This document shows, piece by piece, positions 1 through 10,004 of a stretch of DNA of 64,000 nt; position 1 is the first letter of the stretch, and every line of letters begins with the position of its first letter. This DNA comes from Ectobius pallidus (taxonomy: Eukaryota; Arthropoda; Insecta; Blattodea; Ectobiidae): NCBI GenBank assembly GCA_964059195.1, contig CAXKWD010000005.1, positions 145,415,686-145,479,685 of the forward strand, read 5' to 3'. The notes beneath the pieces are model-generated. The model saw only the letters and a list, made by a program, of their open reading frames with translations. It had not been told where the DNA came from and searched no databases. The position numbers were made by a program, and so were the translations under genes.

Positions 1-39
1 GGCAAAATATTTCGGTGTTATTCATTAACACCCTGTATA
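1..39. repeat. Partial copy of a miniature palindromic repeat, cut by the window edge
   Basis: The window opens inside a short inverted repeat: GGTGTTA, a 5-base spacer, then TAACACC and CCCTGTATA. A second, complete copy lies at 23663-23708 with one base difference in the shared part, and there the repeat is bounded by TATACAGG and CCCTGTATA. The form suggests a tiny TIR-only derivative of a Tc1/mariner-type element with TA ends; the class is inferred. Confidence 0.55.
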
Positions 40-767
40 ACATATATTTGTAAGATTATAATGTATCATGGTTATTTCATCAATCGTTGAACTTTCGGGA
101 TAATTGTGTTATTTTGTGGTATAGGCCTAGGTGGTCCTCATATCAGAAATTTCCTACATTGACTACAAACGGACAATTAAATTTATCAATGAAATTTTTA
201 AGTGCTTTATGGAAAAAAACTACTAAAGTGAATTAAGAATATATTAACTAAGCTAACTTATTGCTTAAGAGTGTTGTTTTAAAGAAATTCCTGCTGTAAG
301 TTGACTGCAATTGCCTCGCTCGCTATAAAATGTGCAGCATAAACAAAGTGTGGCTCTATTCGTGAATAATGTAACCCATTTTCTAGGAAGTGGAGGACTC
401 TTTACTCCACAAAGAACGTGATATATCTGCCAGGAAGTTCAATAAGCTAAAAGCAGTGATATTCCATATCCTTTCTTTACTTTCTTATCTTATTCTGGAG
501 TTATTTATCCTCAAAATGTCTTCCTCTTTTGCATACTGCTGATATTGAAATGAAGAAATGTGCGAACTCTTGCACAATCTTAAATATACCTTATTGTGAG
601 TAAGGGCTGGTTTCACAGTTCTAACGTAAGCTAAGATTTTACTATGGCTTGCTCCATTTTTAAGGCATTGCAGTTCGAGTGACGCCGTCGTCTTCGGTTT
701 TCATAAGCTGAAAGTCTTCCGAAATTGGTGAAATGGAAAAACTCACGCACGCCCAGCTTTTAGCAGC
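40..767. other. No gene recognised
   Basis: AT-rich sequence with no sustained reading frame and no repeat that I could pair with another part of the window. Confidence 0.5.

Positions 768-826
<59 letters not shown>
768..826. repeat. Compound (GT)n(GA)n microsatellite
   Basis: About 20 bases of GT repeats run directly into about 39 bases of GA repeats. The short reading frames crossing it translate to Ser-Leu and His-Thr runs and are artefacts of the repeat. Confidence 0.95.
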
Positions 827-1084
827 AAGCATTCTGAAATTGTATTTTTGTATTCTTGGGACCTCAAAAAGTTCAACAGTGTTGAAGAGTCGATTTGGAA
901 TTTCTGGGTCGAACTCAATACTTCCACCACCAGAACCTATAGCTAAGCAAACGAAGCGAGATCCCGTTTTAACTCGTTCGGTAGTCCGTGTGTTTGCCAG
1001 TAAATATGTGTCCGCAGTTAAAGGGCAGTGCACGAGTAGTTGACACATTAGAGAATTTAATCATTTGTGTTGTACTAGCAGGTC

Positions 1085-2062
1085 GTTGCCATTATTCACA
1101 GAACTGCTGGCTGTTTTACTTCAGTAATTTATTTAAAAGAAAAACAATTAATACATATTTATTAACACTGACTTCGTTTGAACATAAATTGAATGAATTA
1201 TACTATAATTTTATTCTTGAGTAGGCCTATATTGTTTGATGTAGTAAACATAAACAATTAAACGAATAGAACTAATGTTATGCTGCCATATGAGTATACA
1301 GACTCTAAATGAAATGATTAAAACTAACCACAGATTCATGAACCTTACCCAGTGATGATTAAAAAGAAACAAACCTGGCTTCGGAATGTATTTTAATATT
1401 ACAGTGCACCGCCCGGGGAAAAAACTACCTCAGATTCGAGTTTCCTAGCTTCCCCCCCCAAAAAAAAAACCTCATAGCGAGTTTCGTCCAAATCATTCAA
1501 TGTTCTCCCATTTAGGCATGCTTTCATGACCCCGTATGGCCAGCTATGCAAAAAAAAAGTTATATGCGTGTAGTAATGTTGTAAAGAATTGAATCAAGTA
1601 AAGCGGGTTAATAACATCGAAGCTATCTACAAATTGATGTGTTGTATTGCAGAAAATTGATTTCAGCTGGGCTCCTTTTTTCCAGGTTGCTATGACAAGT
1701 AATTAAGAATGAATTAGGGCCTACGAGTAAGTATTTTTTATTCCTTTTCAAGATGCTGGCCGTTTTAACTGATTACCAGTTCTCATGTAAACAATGTCGT
1801 TTTCACAATGAATTATTTTTTGACGTACTTTAATTTCGCCTGTTTCTAAAAAACCTGTTTCTTACGCTGTCATGACCAAACGCGTTTGTTTGATTTTCTT
1901 ACACTTTGGCATGAGTGTTTCTTGAGGTTATTAAAAACGACGTATGTGTATTTTTTTATATATCTTATTCTTTTTAAAAATGTGTATATTTTAACTGATG
2001 ATTAGCAGAACTTTGATTTTTTGGGGGACGCGAGTTCTACTGTTCACAGAATTACTGATATT
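1085..2062 (+). repeat. Dispersed repeat family X, copy 1 (class unknown)
   Basis: The part at 1125-1500 matches 22075-22450 over several hundred bases (shared blocks include a run ending ATTTATTAACAC, AATTAAACGAATAGAA, TGCCATATG and GAGTTTCGTCCAA), and in part 33390-33540. The right end, CGCGAGTTCTACTGTTCACAGAA at 2021-2043, is matched at 54300-54322. I see no reading frame and cannot assign a transposon class. The edges are approximate. Confidence 0.5.
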
Positions 2063-2176
2063 TTTTGTCGAGTAGTGAAAATAGGAAAAGTTTAATTATT
2101 AGAAGATGACAACATTGACAGGGAGATTGCTAGAAGATGTACATCATTGGCAAGGTTATTGTTAGTAGATGTACAG

Positions 2177-2514
2177 GTAGGGGAAAAAAGCGGACCGACT
2201 AAAATATCTAAGTTGCCGAAATGAGCCACCGCGCATGCCTAGCGGCATTCACAGGATAGAAGGGAATGTTTTGAAATTTGTTCTAGTGTCGACTGTTGAC
2301 TTAGCCCATTTCTAAACCCATTAGATAATAAGCTAGTAAAACTCTTTTTCTGGGAAAAATTTCCTTCATTGGGAGGATTCGAACCGAGAACGTGTTACTT
2401 ACCAGTCGAACGCGCTGTCCAACTACACAGGTCTAAGGAATACGCATGAACACTGGTGTGAATAAGGCTCTGAGAACAGCTACGAGAGTCGGTCCGCTTT
2501 TTTATCCCCCCTAC
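2177..2514. mobile_element. MITE-like element with long TIRs and an internal tRNA-like module
   Basis: The left end GTAGGGGAAAAAAGCGGACC and the right end, read on the opposite strand as GTAGGGGGGATAAAAAAGCGGACC, form imperfect terminal inverted repeats that continue into CGACT. Total length is about 338 bp. The interior carries a tRNA-like segment on the minus strand. No clear target-site duplication could be fixed because inverted similarity continues a few bases outside. It has no coding capacity, so it is presumably mobilised in trans by a DNA transposase of unidentified class. Confidence 0.7.
2370..2437 (-). tRNA. tRNA-like sequence (pseudo-tRNA / SINE-type head) inside the MITE
   Basis: The minus strand contains a TGTGTAGTTGG block resembling an A box and GGTTCGAATCC, an excellent match to the RNA polymerase III B box, spaced as in a tRNA. 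Stem pairing is poor, so it is not a functional tRNA gene. It could act as an internal Pol III promoter; that is inference. Confidence 0.5.
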
Positions 2515-3372
2515 TTATACAACATTTTGTACTGCAGCCACAGTACCTCTAACCGTCTTCGTTTTCGTGGTATGGTATAATTAGTTCCCAGTAAGCGAGA
2601 TTTATTGACTGACACATTTAACAAAACATAGGATTAAGAGGATGGTAATTGGCTGTGATTGGTACTTGTTATGTCGTAATTGGCTGATAGCTGTGATGTA
2701 GAGACGCTCTTGTGATGAGGTTGTTGATGCGCATTTATTTAATAGAGAGCAATGCTGCTATTTGCTTTGCTGTTAATGTTGACAGTCTGGTCACAAAACG
2801 TATTTACTCGTCTGGTGTTGCTAATGCTTCTGAGAATCAACAGTTTGCTGCCTCCCTGACACTCGTGCAATAATTGTCTGCAAACACATTTTTCTCCGTC
2901 CTTCCCCATCTCTCTCTGCTTGTAATAAATCTCTTCACGGTTATTGCGAATTCGGGTTCCAGTAGTAGCTAACTCGGGTTCAGTATCGAAAAAGAACAAA
3001 ATTTTCGTTCATGTCAAAGTTTTAAACGATAGTGGTTTTAAAGCAAAGATTGGGGAACCGTTAGTGACCAGACCGGTTTGTAAAACAAAATAATTAAAAC
3101 CAACAGTTCAACAACCTTTATGTTATACTCCCTAGGACTTTCGACACTTTTATGACATCCTCAGGGCTTCTTGTCGTGCTGGTGTGGATTCATTAACGAT
3201 TAAAAATTAAAATGACTTGTAGTTTAAAATTAATTTTAATTAAAATTAAAATGTCTTGTAGTTTTGTCTTACTGAGTTTTTAAAATTTTTGCAACTCTAT
3301 AAATATTCTGAAATTCTGCTAGCTTTTGAATAGGATATGATAATGATCTTATTTGCCAAGACATCAATATAA
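2515..3372. other. No gene recognised; short local duplications
   Basis: A block ATTAAAATGACTTGTAGTTT is nearly repeated about 45 bases later around 3205-3265. Around 3115-3175 the minus strand reads CCTGAGGATGTCATAAAAG followed by TGTCGAAAGTCC, a type of sequence frequently found beside degraded retroelements in animal genomes. The 86-aa minus-strand frame at 2739-2999 has no recognisable domain. Confidence 0.4.
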
Positions 3373-3526
3373 TACGAGAGAGAATCAAATGAAAATCACA
3401 GTTAATTTTTTCCGCTATTTTTCTGCAGGAAGAATGTTTGCTTGTACATTATTTTCCTACATAGTCCCCTCCCAGTTCAGTGGACTTATGCCATCAGATA
3501 TTCCTTCGATTCCGCATGAGAAGTTA

Positions 3527-3793
3527 TTATTCTGGTTGACACTGTAGGCACTCATGCACCGCCGATTTGATGTCTTCATCAGACTTGAACTTCTGCCCTC
3601 CAAGGAGCTCCTTCAATGGACTAAAGATGTGGAAGTCTGATGGTGCCAAACCTGGCAAGTATGACAGATGTGGGAAGCACTTGAAGCATAAGTCGTCGAT
3701 GGTTTTCATGGTTGCACGAGCAGCATGAGGACGGGCGTTATCATGTTGAAGCAAAACACCTGCTCTCAGCAACCCCTTTCCCTTTGTCACCAT
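3527..3793 (-). pseudogene. Mariner transposase C-terminal fragment (left arm plus loop)
   Basis: The 88-residue frame contains HDNARPHAA, the block that holds the second catalytic aspartate of mariner DDE/D transposases, and LAPSDFHIFSPLKELLGG, which holds the third, followed by KFKSDEDIKSAVHE and WL-like residues. This is about the last quarter of a normal transposase of some 340 residues. The N-terminal helix-turn-helix and first catalytic aspartate are absent. Downstream of its stop the sequence still resembles the end of the gene, with stops and shifts, down to the terminal repeat near 3373. The first residues at 3787-3793 belong to the inversion junction, not to a genuine start. Non-functional. 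Confidence 0.85.
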
Positions 3794-4060
3794 CAGATTT
3801 CCAAATCTTTGGTCCGTTAAAGGATCTCCTTGGAGGGCAGAAGTTCAAATCTGATGATGCATGGTGATCGATGGTGCAGGAGTGGCTACAGCGTCAACCA
3901 AAATAATTTTTCTCATGCGGTATCGAAGCTCTTCCTATCCAATGGCGTAAGTGTATTGAACTTGGAGGGGACTGTGTAGAAAATAATGTATAAGAAAACA
4001 TTCTTTCTGCAGTGAAAGAGTGGAAAAAATTGATTACGGTTTTCATTTGATTCTTCCTCG
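3787..4060 (+). pseudogene. Mariner transposase C-terminal fragment (right arm)
   Basis: On the plus strand this arm encodes a degenerate version of the same C-terminal block: an SPSDFQIFGPLKDLLGG-like stretch, GGQKFKSDD, then WLQRQPK, with a frameshift near 3865 and a stop near 3905, ending in the terminal repeat. It is the inverted partner of the left arm. It starts abruptly inside the third catalytic block, exactly where the corresponding copy at 46.5 kb also breaks. Confidence 0.75.
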
Positions 4061-4062
4061 TA

Positions 4063-5117
4063 TATAGAACTGTCAAAATAATAATAATAAAAAATATTAT
4101 ATTTAAAAATACTGATATGTATATAAATATGTTAATGACATATTAACATGAATCGAATTAAAATATTCTGCTATTAAAATCTCAAGACTGTAGAGATGGT
4201 TGGCATCTCTGTTGATCTGTCTATTCGTTTAAATACAGATAATGATAGGGGTTTTAATTCATCTGGGAGAATATTGTAAAATTTTAGTGCTACCGCCACA
4301 ACGATTTTATGTTTTACTGCATACACATCTATCTACATAAATAAATTCAAACATACACTTGGAGAGTAATAATGGATTTCTATTTTATAACTGTAACTAT
4401 TTATTTATAATGCATATTAGCCAAACACTATGTAACATTAATGAAGGAAGAAAACCAAAGTTAGAGAGAATTTCATTGGGAAAATGTAGAAATTGTGAGC
4501 GATAGAGAACGGAAGTATTTAAGAGAGGGGGGAGAGAGAGATAGAGAGGATGAGGGAGATGTAAAATCATTTTGATGATATAGGCTACACGTGCAATCTA
4601 CTGGAACATAGTCTACATAGATTGCCTAACCGAAGTTTGAAGATGAATCCTAGTTAAACTGCCATTATTGATTCACATGCATTTTATATGAGAGCCTTTC
4701 AAGCTGATTACTAAAGTAGGAAGGCAATCTGCATATAGACTGGGAAAACTTTATGTGGAGCAGGCTTATGTAACTGCACAACACTGCCTGGTCTTGAACT
4801 ATTGTACTTTCCGTTGGAGGCTTGGCACGAACGCAAAGGGCATGGATTCATATACCGTAACAAGGTTGGCTTTAAAAGCAAATTAAAGTCATTATTAAAA
4901 AGCTTACATTTGAAGTTTATTTACAGTGTTTGCTGCAGCAAGATGCCGAAATTAAAGTAGGCCTATAGGCCTACTAAACGTTAGTTCGTTAATTAGAAAC
5001 GATATTGTATTTTTCTGTTGAAGATGGAAAAGACAGGGGAAATTCTAAAATTAATTGTATTATATAAACTTTAAACTGTCCAAAATTAAGCAAAAAGTGT
5101 TCTTGTAGTTCTGTGTG
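4063..5117. other. No gene recognised
   Basis: AT-rich, with a GA-rich patch near 4525-4552. No frame above 60 codons has a recognisable domain. Confidence 0.5.
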
Positions 5118-5402
5118 GTTTAGAGCAGCGTTTCTCAACCTATGGCCCGCGGACCACTGCTGGTCCCCGAAGATGGTGCAGATGGTCCTCAGACATAATT
5201 AAAAAATATCATAAAGCAAGTGGAAAGTAAAGAAGTAAAATTTTTTCACGTATTTCGTTATAATGACCTATAATTAATACCCCAAACATTACGAATATAG
5301 GCTTTCTATTAAAAATGGGTTGTAAAATTAGGGGTCCATAAATTTTTTTAGACATTTTATAGGTCCTCGGGTACAAAAAAGTTGAGAAACGCTGGTTTAG
5401 AG
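5118..5402. mobile_element. Non-autonomous hAT MITE with perfect 8-bp target-site duplication
   Basis: The element is 5126-5394 (269 bp). Its left end CAGCGTTTCTCAAC and right end GTTGAGAAACGCTG are perfect 14-bp inverted repeats. It is flanked on both sides by GTTTAGAG (5118-5125 and 5395-5402), a perfect 8-bp duplication. An 8-bp duplication with CAG-starting ends is typical of the hAT superfamily. Subterminal GGCCCGCGGACC and GGTCCTCGGGTAC are also roughly inverted. The 68-aa frame across it is not a gene. Confidence 0.9.
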
Positions 5403-7709
5403 CAATGAAAGTCATAAGGAAATGAATACTTTTTTTAATGTGTTTATAGTACTTATTAAAATGAATCTTAAAAACGTTTATCTGAATATGGTAAAAAACT
5501 ATTTTAAAACGTTAAAACAACTAAAACAGGGTTTATAAAACCTAACAATTTGGGCCGTGGTATCGTCGCAGTATTTCCTTTGAAAAGTGTAGGCTAATTC
5601 ATTTACCAGATTTGGGTCAGCTTGGCCGCTGATTGGTTGTCCTCGAAACAAAACACATCTAGCCTACATAGTAAGCCAAGCTTCTTGTCCGTTCAACTTA
5701 TAATTTCGCATGTTGTTCTTTATTCTAGTTACCGGTATTCAATTTTCGCACACAATCATATCTTATTGCCGATGTATTTGAGTAATGCATTGATATTAAT
5801 GCAAATATTTTGCTGAATTTGGATTAGTCGATGCGAGATTGACTGCAAAAAGGAGGATTTTATTTCCATGTGAATGTAGCATTAGCTTTGAAGTTTTCAC
5901 AGTTTATTGTTTGTCACAGAACATTCATGGCATTATTTTCATTCACAGCATTGTCAAGGGAAGAACAATGACAGCTATAGAAGATATTGTTACCCAGGTT
6001 TGAATAATCGTTACATTGTAGAGTCCATGGAAATGGAATTTCATTGTCATGTGTGATAACAAAAATTAAAACTGGCATTATTTAAACATTATGAATGAAA
6101 ATACTCTTGTTACCATTCATAGAGTCTGCTGTAGGTAATTAGTTCACATAGGTCTTTACATTCCTTTGTATGCTAGTTATTATTGATATATTCTTTAAGT
6201 AGGTATGTGTTTATAAATTTGAATTGAACGGACTATTATAGGCCTATTACTAAGAATAAGTTATATCTATTCACAGATTAATTTTCTATGTACAGCAAAA
6301 GTGTAAAAGAAAATTGTTGAATTGTATAGGAGACAAAGTTCCCCGGCAAACCTGGTTGTAAAAATTTTTTTAACAAAAAAAAAGTAATTAATAAATAAAT
6401 AAAAATAAACAAAATGACAGCAAATTTCTCTTAAACGGTTCGAGATAGAGAAATAATGTGTGGATACAAACTTGTGGGAAATTTAATCAGATTTAATTTA
6501 GTGTAGGTCTCTTCGACCAACCGTTCATGAGATATAAGGGAAAAACAGTAAATCGTCACACATATTCCTACGCTAGCTCACACCGTAGGGTCGGTGATTT
6601 TTTTGTATAATCACCTCCAAATACATCCCATAAATAAAACTTCAGGATCAAAAAGTCTGCCTATAAGCACTCATTTTTTCATCGTCCCTTCTCTGCGAGT
6701 CAAACGTCGGAAATTCCTTTTGCGTTGTGCCGGATTTTATTGTTGTTTATTGAGGGTAAACACATGCATCTGAAAGAACTTCTGCGGGGCAAAATTCCAT
6801 CACAAATGCGTCGTTTACAGACTTAAGTAGAAGTACATAATAATCGTAAAATATTCAGACTATAACAAAAAAAACTAAATTCGTATTGAGTGATGGTTTA
6901 AAGAAATTGTGACAAAAACCTGTAAGTATAGGACAGTAATTATTCTTTAGTGTGTTTATTGGGCAACCAGTTTCATAAATTAATGTATGTATGTATATGT
7001 ATATATAATATGTATATTGTGGTTAGGGGGTCTCGTTTACTGCCTGCAATTCCACCAATGATAGTTGAATTCTCTGTATACAGCGTTGGCATAAAAAGAA
7101 GGCCGAGAGAAGGATAGGTAAAAATGAGAAAGGAAGAGCTACAGAACATTTTGGTGTAGCTGTGTATACTAGCTACATGGATAAAATGTTTAATCCTATG
7201 TAAAGCTGAGCGTATTGCACATATAAATTTCAGCTGAAGGGTGGGACCGTGCAAAAATAACAAAATCAACTTCTTTGACCTAATACAATTACTGCTACCC
7301 AGCAGCGGCATTAAGTTCAGTACATATGTCTGTATGCATATTTCCAACTTGTTAATGCCCTGTTACATATTTTTCTTTTTTCAGTATCCCGCCTCCAGAG
7401 TTGCGCTACTCTCACAAAACCGCAGTAGTGGACATGGTTGTAGAAGCTAGAATTGCTAAAATTGCTAATTTTTTAATATACAACAACTTTGCTTTTCTTA
7501 TTATTAATAAATTAACTTGTTTGAATACGAACTGTGTTTAATGGTACTGTTTTTATATGAACTTCTCTCTCTAAATAACCTTGGGAACTCATCTTATTTT
7601 ATTCGAACGTAATAATTTTTTTTTCATTATCGTGCTCTGCCTTTCGTTATGTTAGCATTCAAGAACCACATATTTTTGTCTCTGTTGGACATTACATGAG
7701 ATTATTATA
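5403..7709. other. No gene recognised
   Basis: AT-rich sequence with a (TATG)n-like patch at about 6983-7018. The largest frame is 124 aa on the minus strand (6973-7347); it shows no domain or codon pattern that I can support. A polypyrimidine stretch followed by CAG near 7373-7383 looks like a splice acceptor but has no credible exon after it. Confidence 0.4.
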
Positions 7710-7720
7710 GGAGAAAAATT

Positions 7721-7787
7721 CTCCGACACTGGGACTTGAACCTTTGGCTATTCACGCCAATGCTCTACCAACTGAGCTAAGCCGGAG
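7721..7787 (-). tRNA. tRNA-like sequence, left arm (degenerate, deleted T arm)
   Basis: The minus strand reads as a tRNA with a good A box (TTAGCTCAGTTGG), the same anticodon loop as its partner at 8016-8088, and a 7-base deletion that removes half of the T stem. It is a pseudo-tRNA. Confidence 0.6.
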
Positions 7788-8015
7788 TTCAACTAATAAC
7801 GCCAGATGGAACCTCTCTCCTATGATTGATTGCCCTAATGGTCTACCTCACAGACAGACAAGTTATGTCATATGCAGTACTGTGAGGCACACTAAGTAGT
7901 GATTTTTGTGACCGGGCTCCCACTGTTATTGTACAGTTAACATTCAAGATAGATATTAGACCATTAGGTCAATCAGTCATAGGAGAGAGGTTCCATCTGG
8001 TGCTTTGAGTTGAAC

Positions 8016-8088
8016 TCCGGCTTAGTTCAGTTGGTAGAGCATTGGCGTGAATAGCCAAAAGTCCTGGGTTCAAGTCCCAGTGTCGGAG
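8016..8088 (+). tRNA. tRNA-like sequence with GAA (Phe-type) anticodon position, right arm
   Basis: The sequence folds into a cloverleaf: an acceptor stem with six of seven pairs (7-66 mismatched), a D arm around TAGTTCAGTTGGTAGAGC, a 5-bp anticodon stem TTGGC/GCCAA closing the loop GTGAATA (GAA at 8049-8051), and a perfect T arm CTGGG-TTCAAGT-CCCAG. Both Pol III boxes are good. G32 and T37 in the loop are abnormal for tRNA-Phe, and the body does not resemble the conserved eukaryotic tRNA-Phe. Its location as one arm of an inverted repeat argues for a tRNA-derived mobile sequence rather than a working gene. Confidence 0.5.
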
Positions 8089-8529
8089 GAATTTTTCTCC
8101 TGCCTTTCCTTGTTCTTCGCTCTTTCTTCTTACTCTATTCAGGTTTCTTACTAGCGTTGAGTTTTACCGTCCTATAAAACAGATCTGCTATACAATTTTA
8201 ATATTGATTTATGTATGTTAAATTGAAAAATATTGTCTTATTATCAAAACATATCTAAGAGATGTGTGTTTCTTTGTTTCAGGTGAGTCGGGAATAAATA
8301 ACTAGAGACGAGGAACTCTGCATTATGTGAGTACCTATGAAATGCACACGAATGCTGTAAAATAATCATAACATTTACTTTTATAAAAATGTAATCATTC
8401 TTGTCCCAGTTGTTCGCAAAACTTCTAAACTCATAAAGATGAATTTTTTCGTGAACATACCTTTATAAGCTGGATGAACATAGAACGAAGTCTTTGACTC
8501 ATATTAGTTATTTCAATTAATATTATAAT

Positions 8530-8815
8530 CAATAAAATTTAATATGGAAACAGTGAAAAAGAAAGACAGCATAGAAGATATAAGAAAGATAAGACTTCAA
8601 TGGCACGGCCATGCCAAAAGGATGCCAGATGAGAATTTTAAAAATAATCATGGAATGGGTTCCACTGGAGCGAAGAAGAAAAGCACGACCAACAGAAGAC
8701 TTGCATTCAAGGGGTTCAAAAGGCCTTAGCGTCAAGGAATTTGGACCCTGATAAATGGATGGACCGAGAGGAAAGGGTTTGTGTTCCGGAAGGCTGCAGG
8801 CAGCTCTTAATGGTA
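8530..8815 (+). pseudogene. LINE ORF2 C-terminal fragment
   Basis: The translation includes IRLQWHGHAKRMPDE, matching the R-x-x-W-x-GH-x-x-RM block common near the C-terminus of LINE reverse transcriptase proteins of RTE/Jockey-like groups. It continues in shifted frames as GRPTEDL and then NLDPDKWMDREE up to a stop near 8810. At least one frameshift separates the two halves. The upstream domains (endonuclease, reverse transcriptase core) are missing, as expected of a 5'-truncated insertion. Confidence 0.7.
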
Positions 8816-9250
8816 GCTCTTAATGATAACATCAAATTCTAGCATTCTGAGGCATGGTGGTACATTTGCTCTATTACCTATTTTTATAGGGATATCAATA
8901 AGTTTGCTGGGCTTAATTCCAGAACCTCTTTGAAGTGGACGTGAAATGTAGTTTCAATCACCGTCAGCTTCAGCAGAAATTTTCATACTAGAATCTTTGT
9001 AGTATTTTAATCATAATTTTTAACTGAGAAAAATATTTTTTTAATACAACTAGCGTAAATGTTGATACAGTTTTCTTGTACTTATAGGCCTATGGTTTTC
9101 TGAATTGAATAAGATATCAAAACGGTAATTTCGCTCTCTGCAAATAAGAGTGCAGATTTTCAACGGTATAACCCACTCTCAAAGAATGTCAGATTTGCAT
9201 TTGTTTATCTTGAATTAATTTCTGCGTAATAATATGTTTACAAACTTGTT
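8816..9250. other. No gene recognised
   Basis: AT-rich; the sequence just after 8816 may include the LINE 3' untranslated region, but I see no tail or target-site duplication. Confidence 0.35.
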
Positions 9251-9530
9251 GGAGAATTTAATGCCGTACCGGCGCGTTTCCTAGTGGCAGAGCAGTGGCA
9301 CGGAGTCCCGAAGATCTGTGATTCAATTCAATGCTATGGAATTGAATTTTTTATTCTGACTCGACTTTTCCACCTTAGCCTACACACGGTTTTTTTTTTT
9401 AAATCCACCTTCCACCCCCGGATTGCCTGAGCCATAGGCTATATCTCCGGTCCAACAACCTATTTCGAATTTGTTCTAAGATCGTCGCGTCACCTCTTGA
9501 TCATAGAGGACAGGGAAAATGTGTGATGAA
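9251..9530. repeat. SINE-like repeat, partner of 14740-14990 in inverted orientation
   Basis: Positions 9410-9530 match the reverse complement of about 14745-14865 over roughly 115 bp, including TATCTCCGGTCCAACAACC and TTGTTCTAAGATCGTCGCGT. The left part, with GCGCGTTTCCTAGTGGCAGAG and later TGTGATTCAATTC, looks like a decayed tRNA-type head. A second block starting GGAGAATTTAATG at 9710 resembles 9253, so part of the region is duplicated. Confidence 0.55.
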
Positions 9531-9699
9531 TTGACTTTGGTATTTTATTCAGTTAACTTTACTCGTGAAAGAATTATCATTCCACTGTGACCAACTAATG
9601 GTTTACTATGAAGCCCGAGTTTTAAGTAATTACAAGTTTGTAAGTAGCTACTGGGTTGGTATCTCATGTTGAGAACGCCTGGTGGTATACCGGGATTTG

Positions 9700-10000
9700 T
9701 GAGTCATTTGGAGAATTTAATGTTGTACCCGCACGTTACCAAGTGAAAGAGCTACCGTATACATAGCCTATGTTATAAATATTACTTTGTGGACTTCTGG
9801 TTGTTCAATAAACTCACTAAAGAAATATAAATCATTATTGTTCCATTCTTACAGGTTTTGTCACAATTTATCTAAACCATCACTTACTATGAATTTAGTT
9901 GTTGTTATAGTCGGAATATTTGACGACGGTTGTGTACTAATACAACTTAGGCCTGTAAACGTCGCATCTGTGAGGGAATTTTGCAAGATCCAGGTTCAAT
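9700..10000. repeat. Degenerate SINE-like fragments
   Basis: TTTGGAGAATTTAATGTTGT at 9708 parallels 9252, and GGTTCAATTCCCGG near 9991-10004 looks like a Pol III B box. The 97-aa frame through here has no recognisable domain. Confidence 0.3.
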
Positions 10001-10004
10001 TCCC

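Larger units (their letters stand above)
3375..4060. mobile_element. Palindromic mariner derivative, family I copy A
   Basis: Both ends are the same mariner 3' terminus in inverted orientation: TA-CGAGAGAGAATCAAATG at the left and CATTTGATTCTTCCTCG-TA at the right, each next to a TA. Inward, both arms encode the C-terminal part of a mariner transposase, left arm on minus and right arm on plus. The pairing stem is about 275 bp (about 3375-3650 against 3787-4060), with a loop of about 136 bp carrying more transposase sequence. The copy at 46.5 kb shares the loop/arm junction in the opposite orientation, so this looks like a propagated non-autonomous element. Confidence 0.75.
7710..8101. mobile_element. 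Foldback element with tRNA-like inverted termini
   Basis: A left arm (about 7710-7844) and a right arm (about 7958-8101) are inverted copies of each other. Outer ends are GGAGAAAAATTC on both strands, followed inward by a tRNA-like module, then GTTCCATCTGG and AGGAGAGAGG-type blocks. The unpaired centre is about 113 bp. The arms differ by substitutions and by a 7-bp deletion in the left tRNA-like module. No target-site duplication is evident. It could be a foldback transposon or two SINE copies inserted head to head. Confidence 0.7.

Noticed and set aside
743..1048. Minus-strand frame with Ser-Leu and His-Thr runs as a signal-bearing protein
   Set aside because: Produced by the (GT)n(GA)n microsatellite.
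6973..7347. 124-codon minus-strand frame as a gene
   Set aside because: No recognisable motif; its end is a Tyr-Ile-rich artefact of TATA/TATG sequence.
8016..8088. Functional tRNA-Phe gene
   Set aside because: Wrong bases at loop positions 32 and 37, a mismatch in the acceptor stem, a body unlike eukaryotic tRNA-Phe, and location within an inverted repeat.
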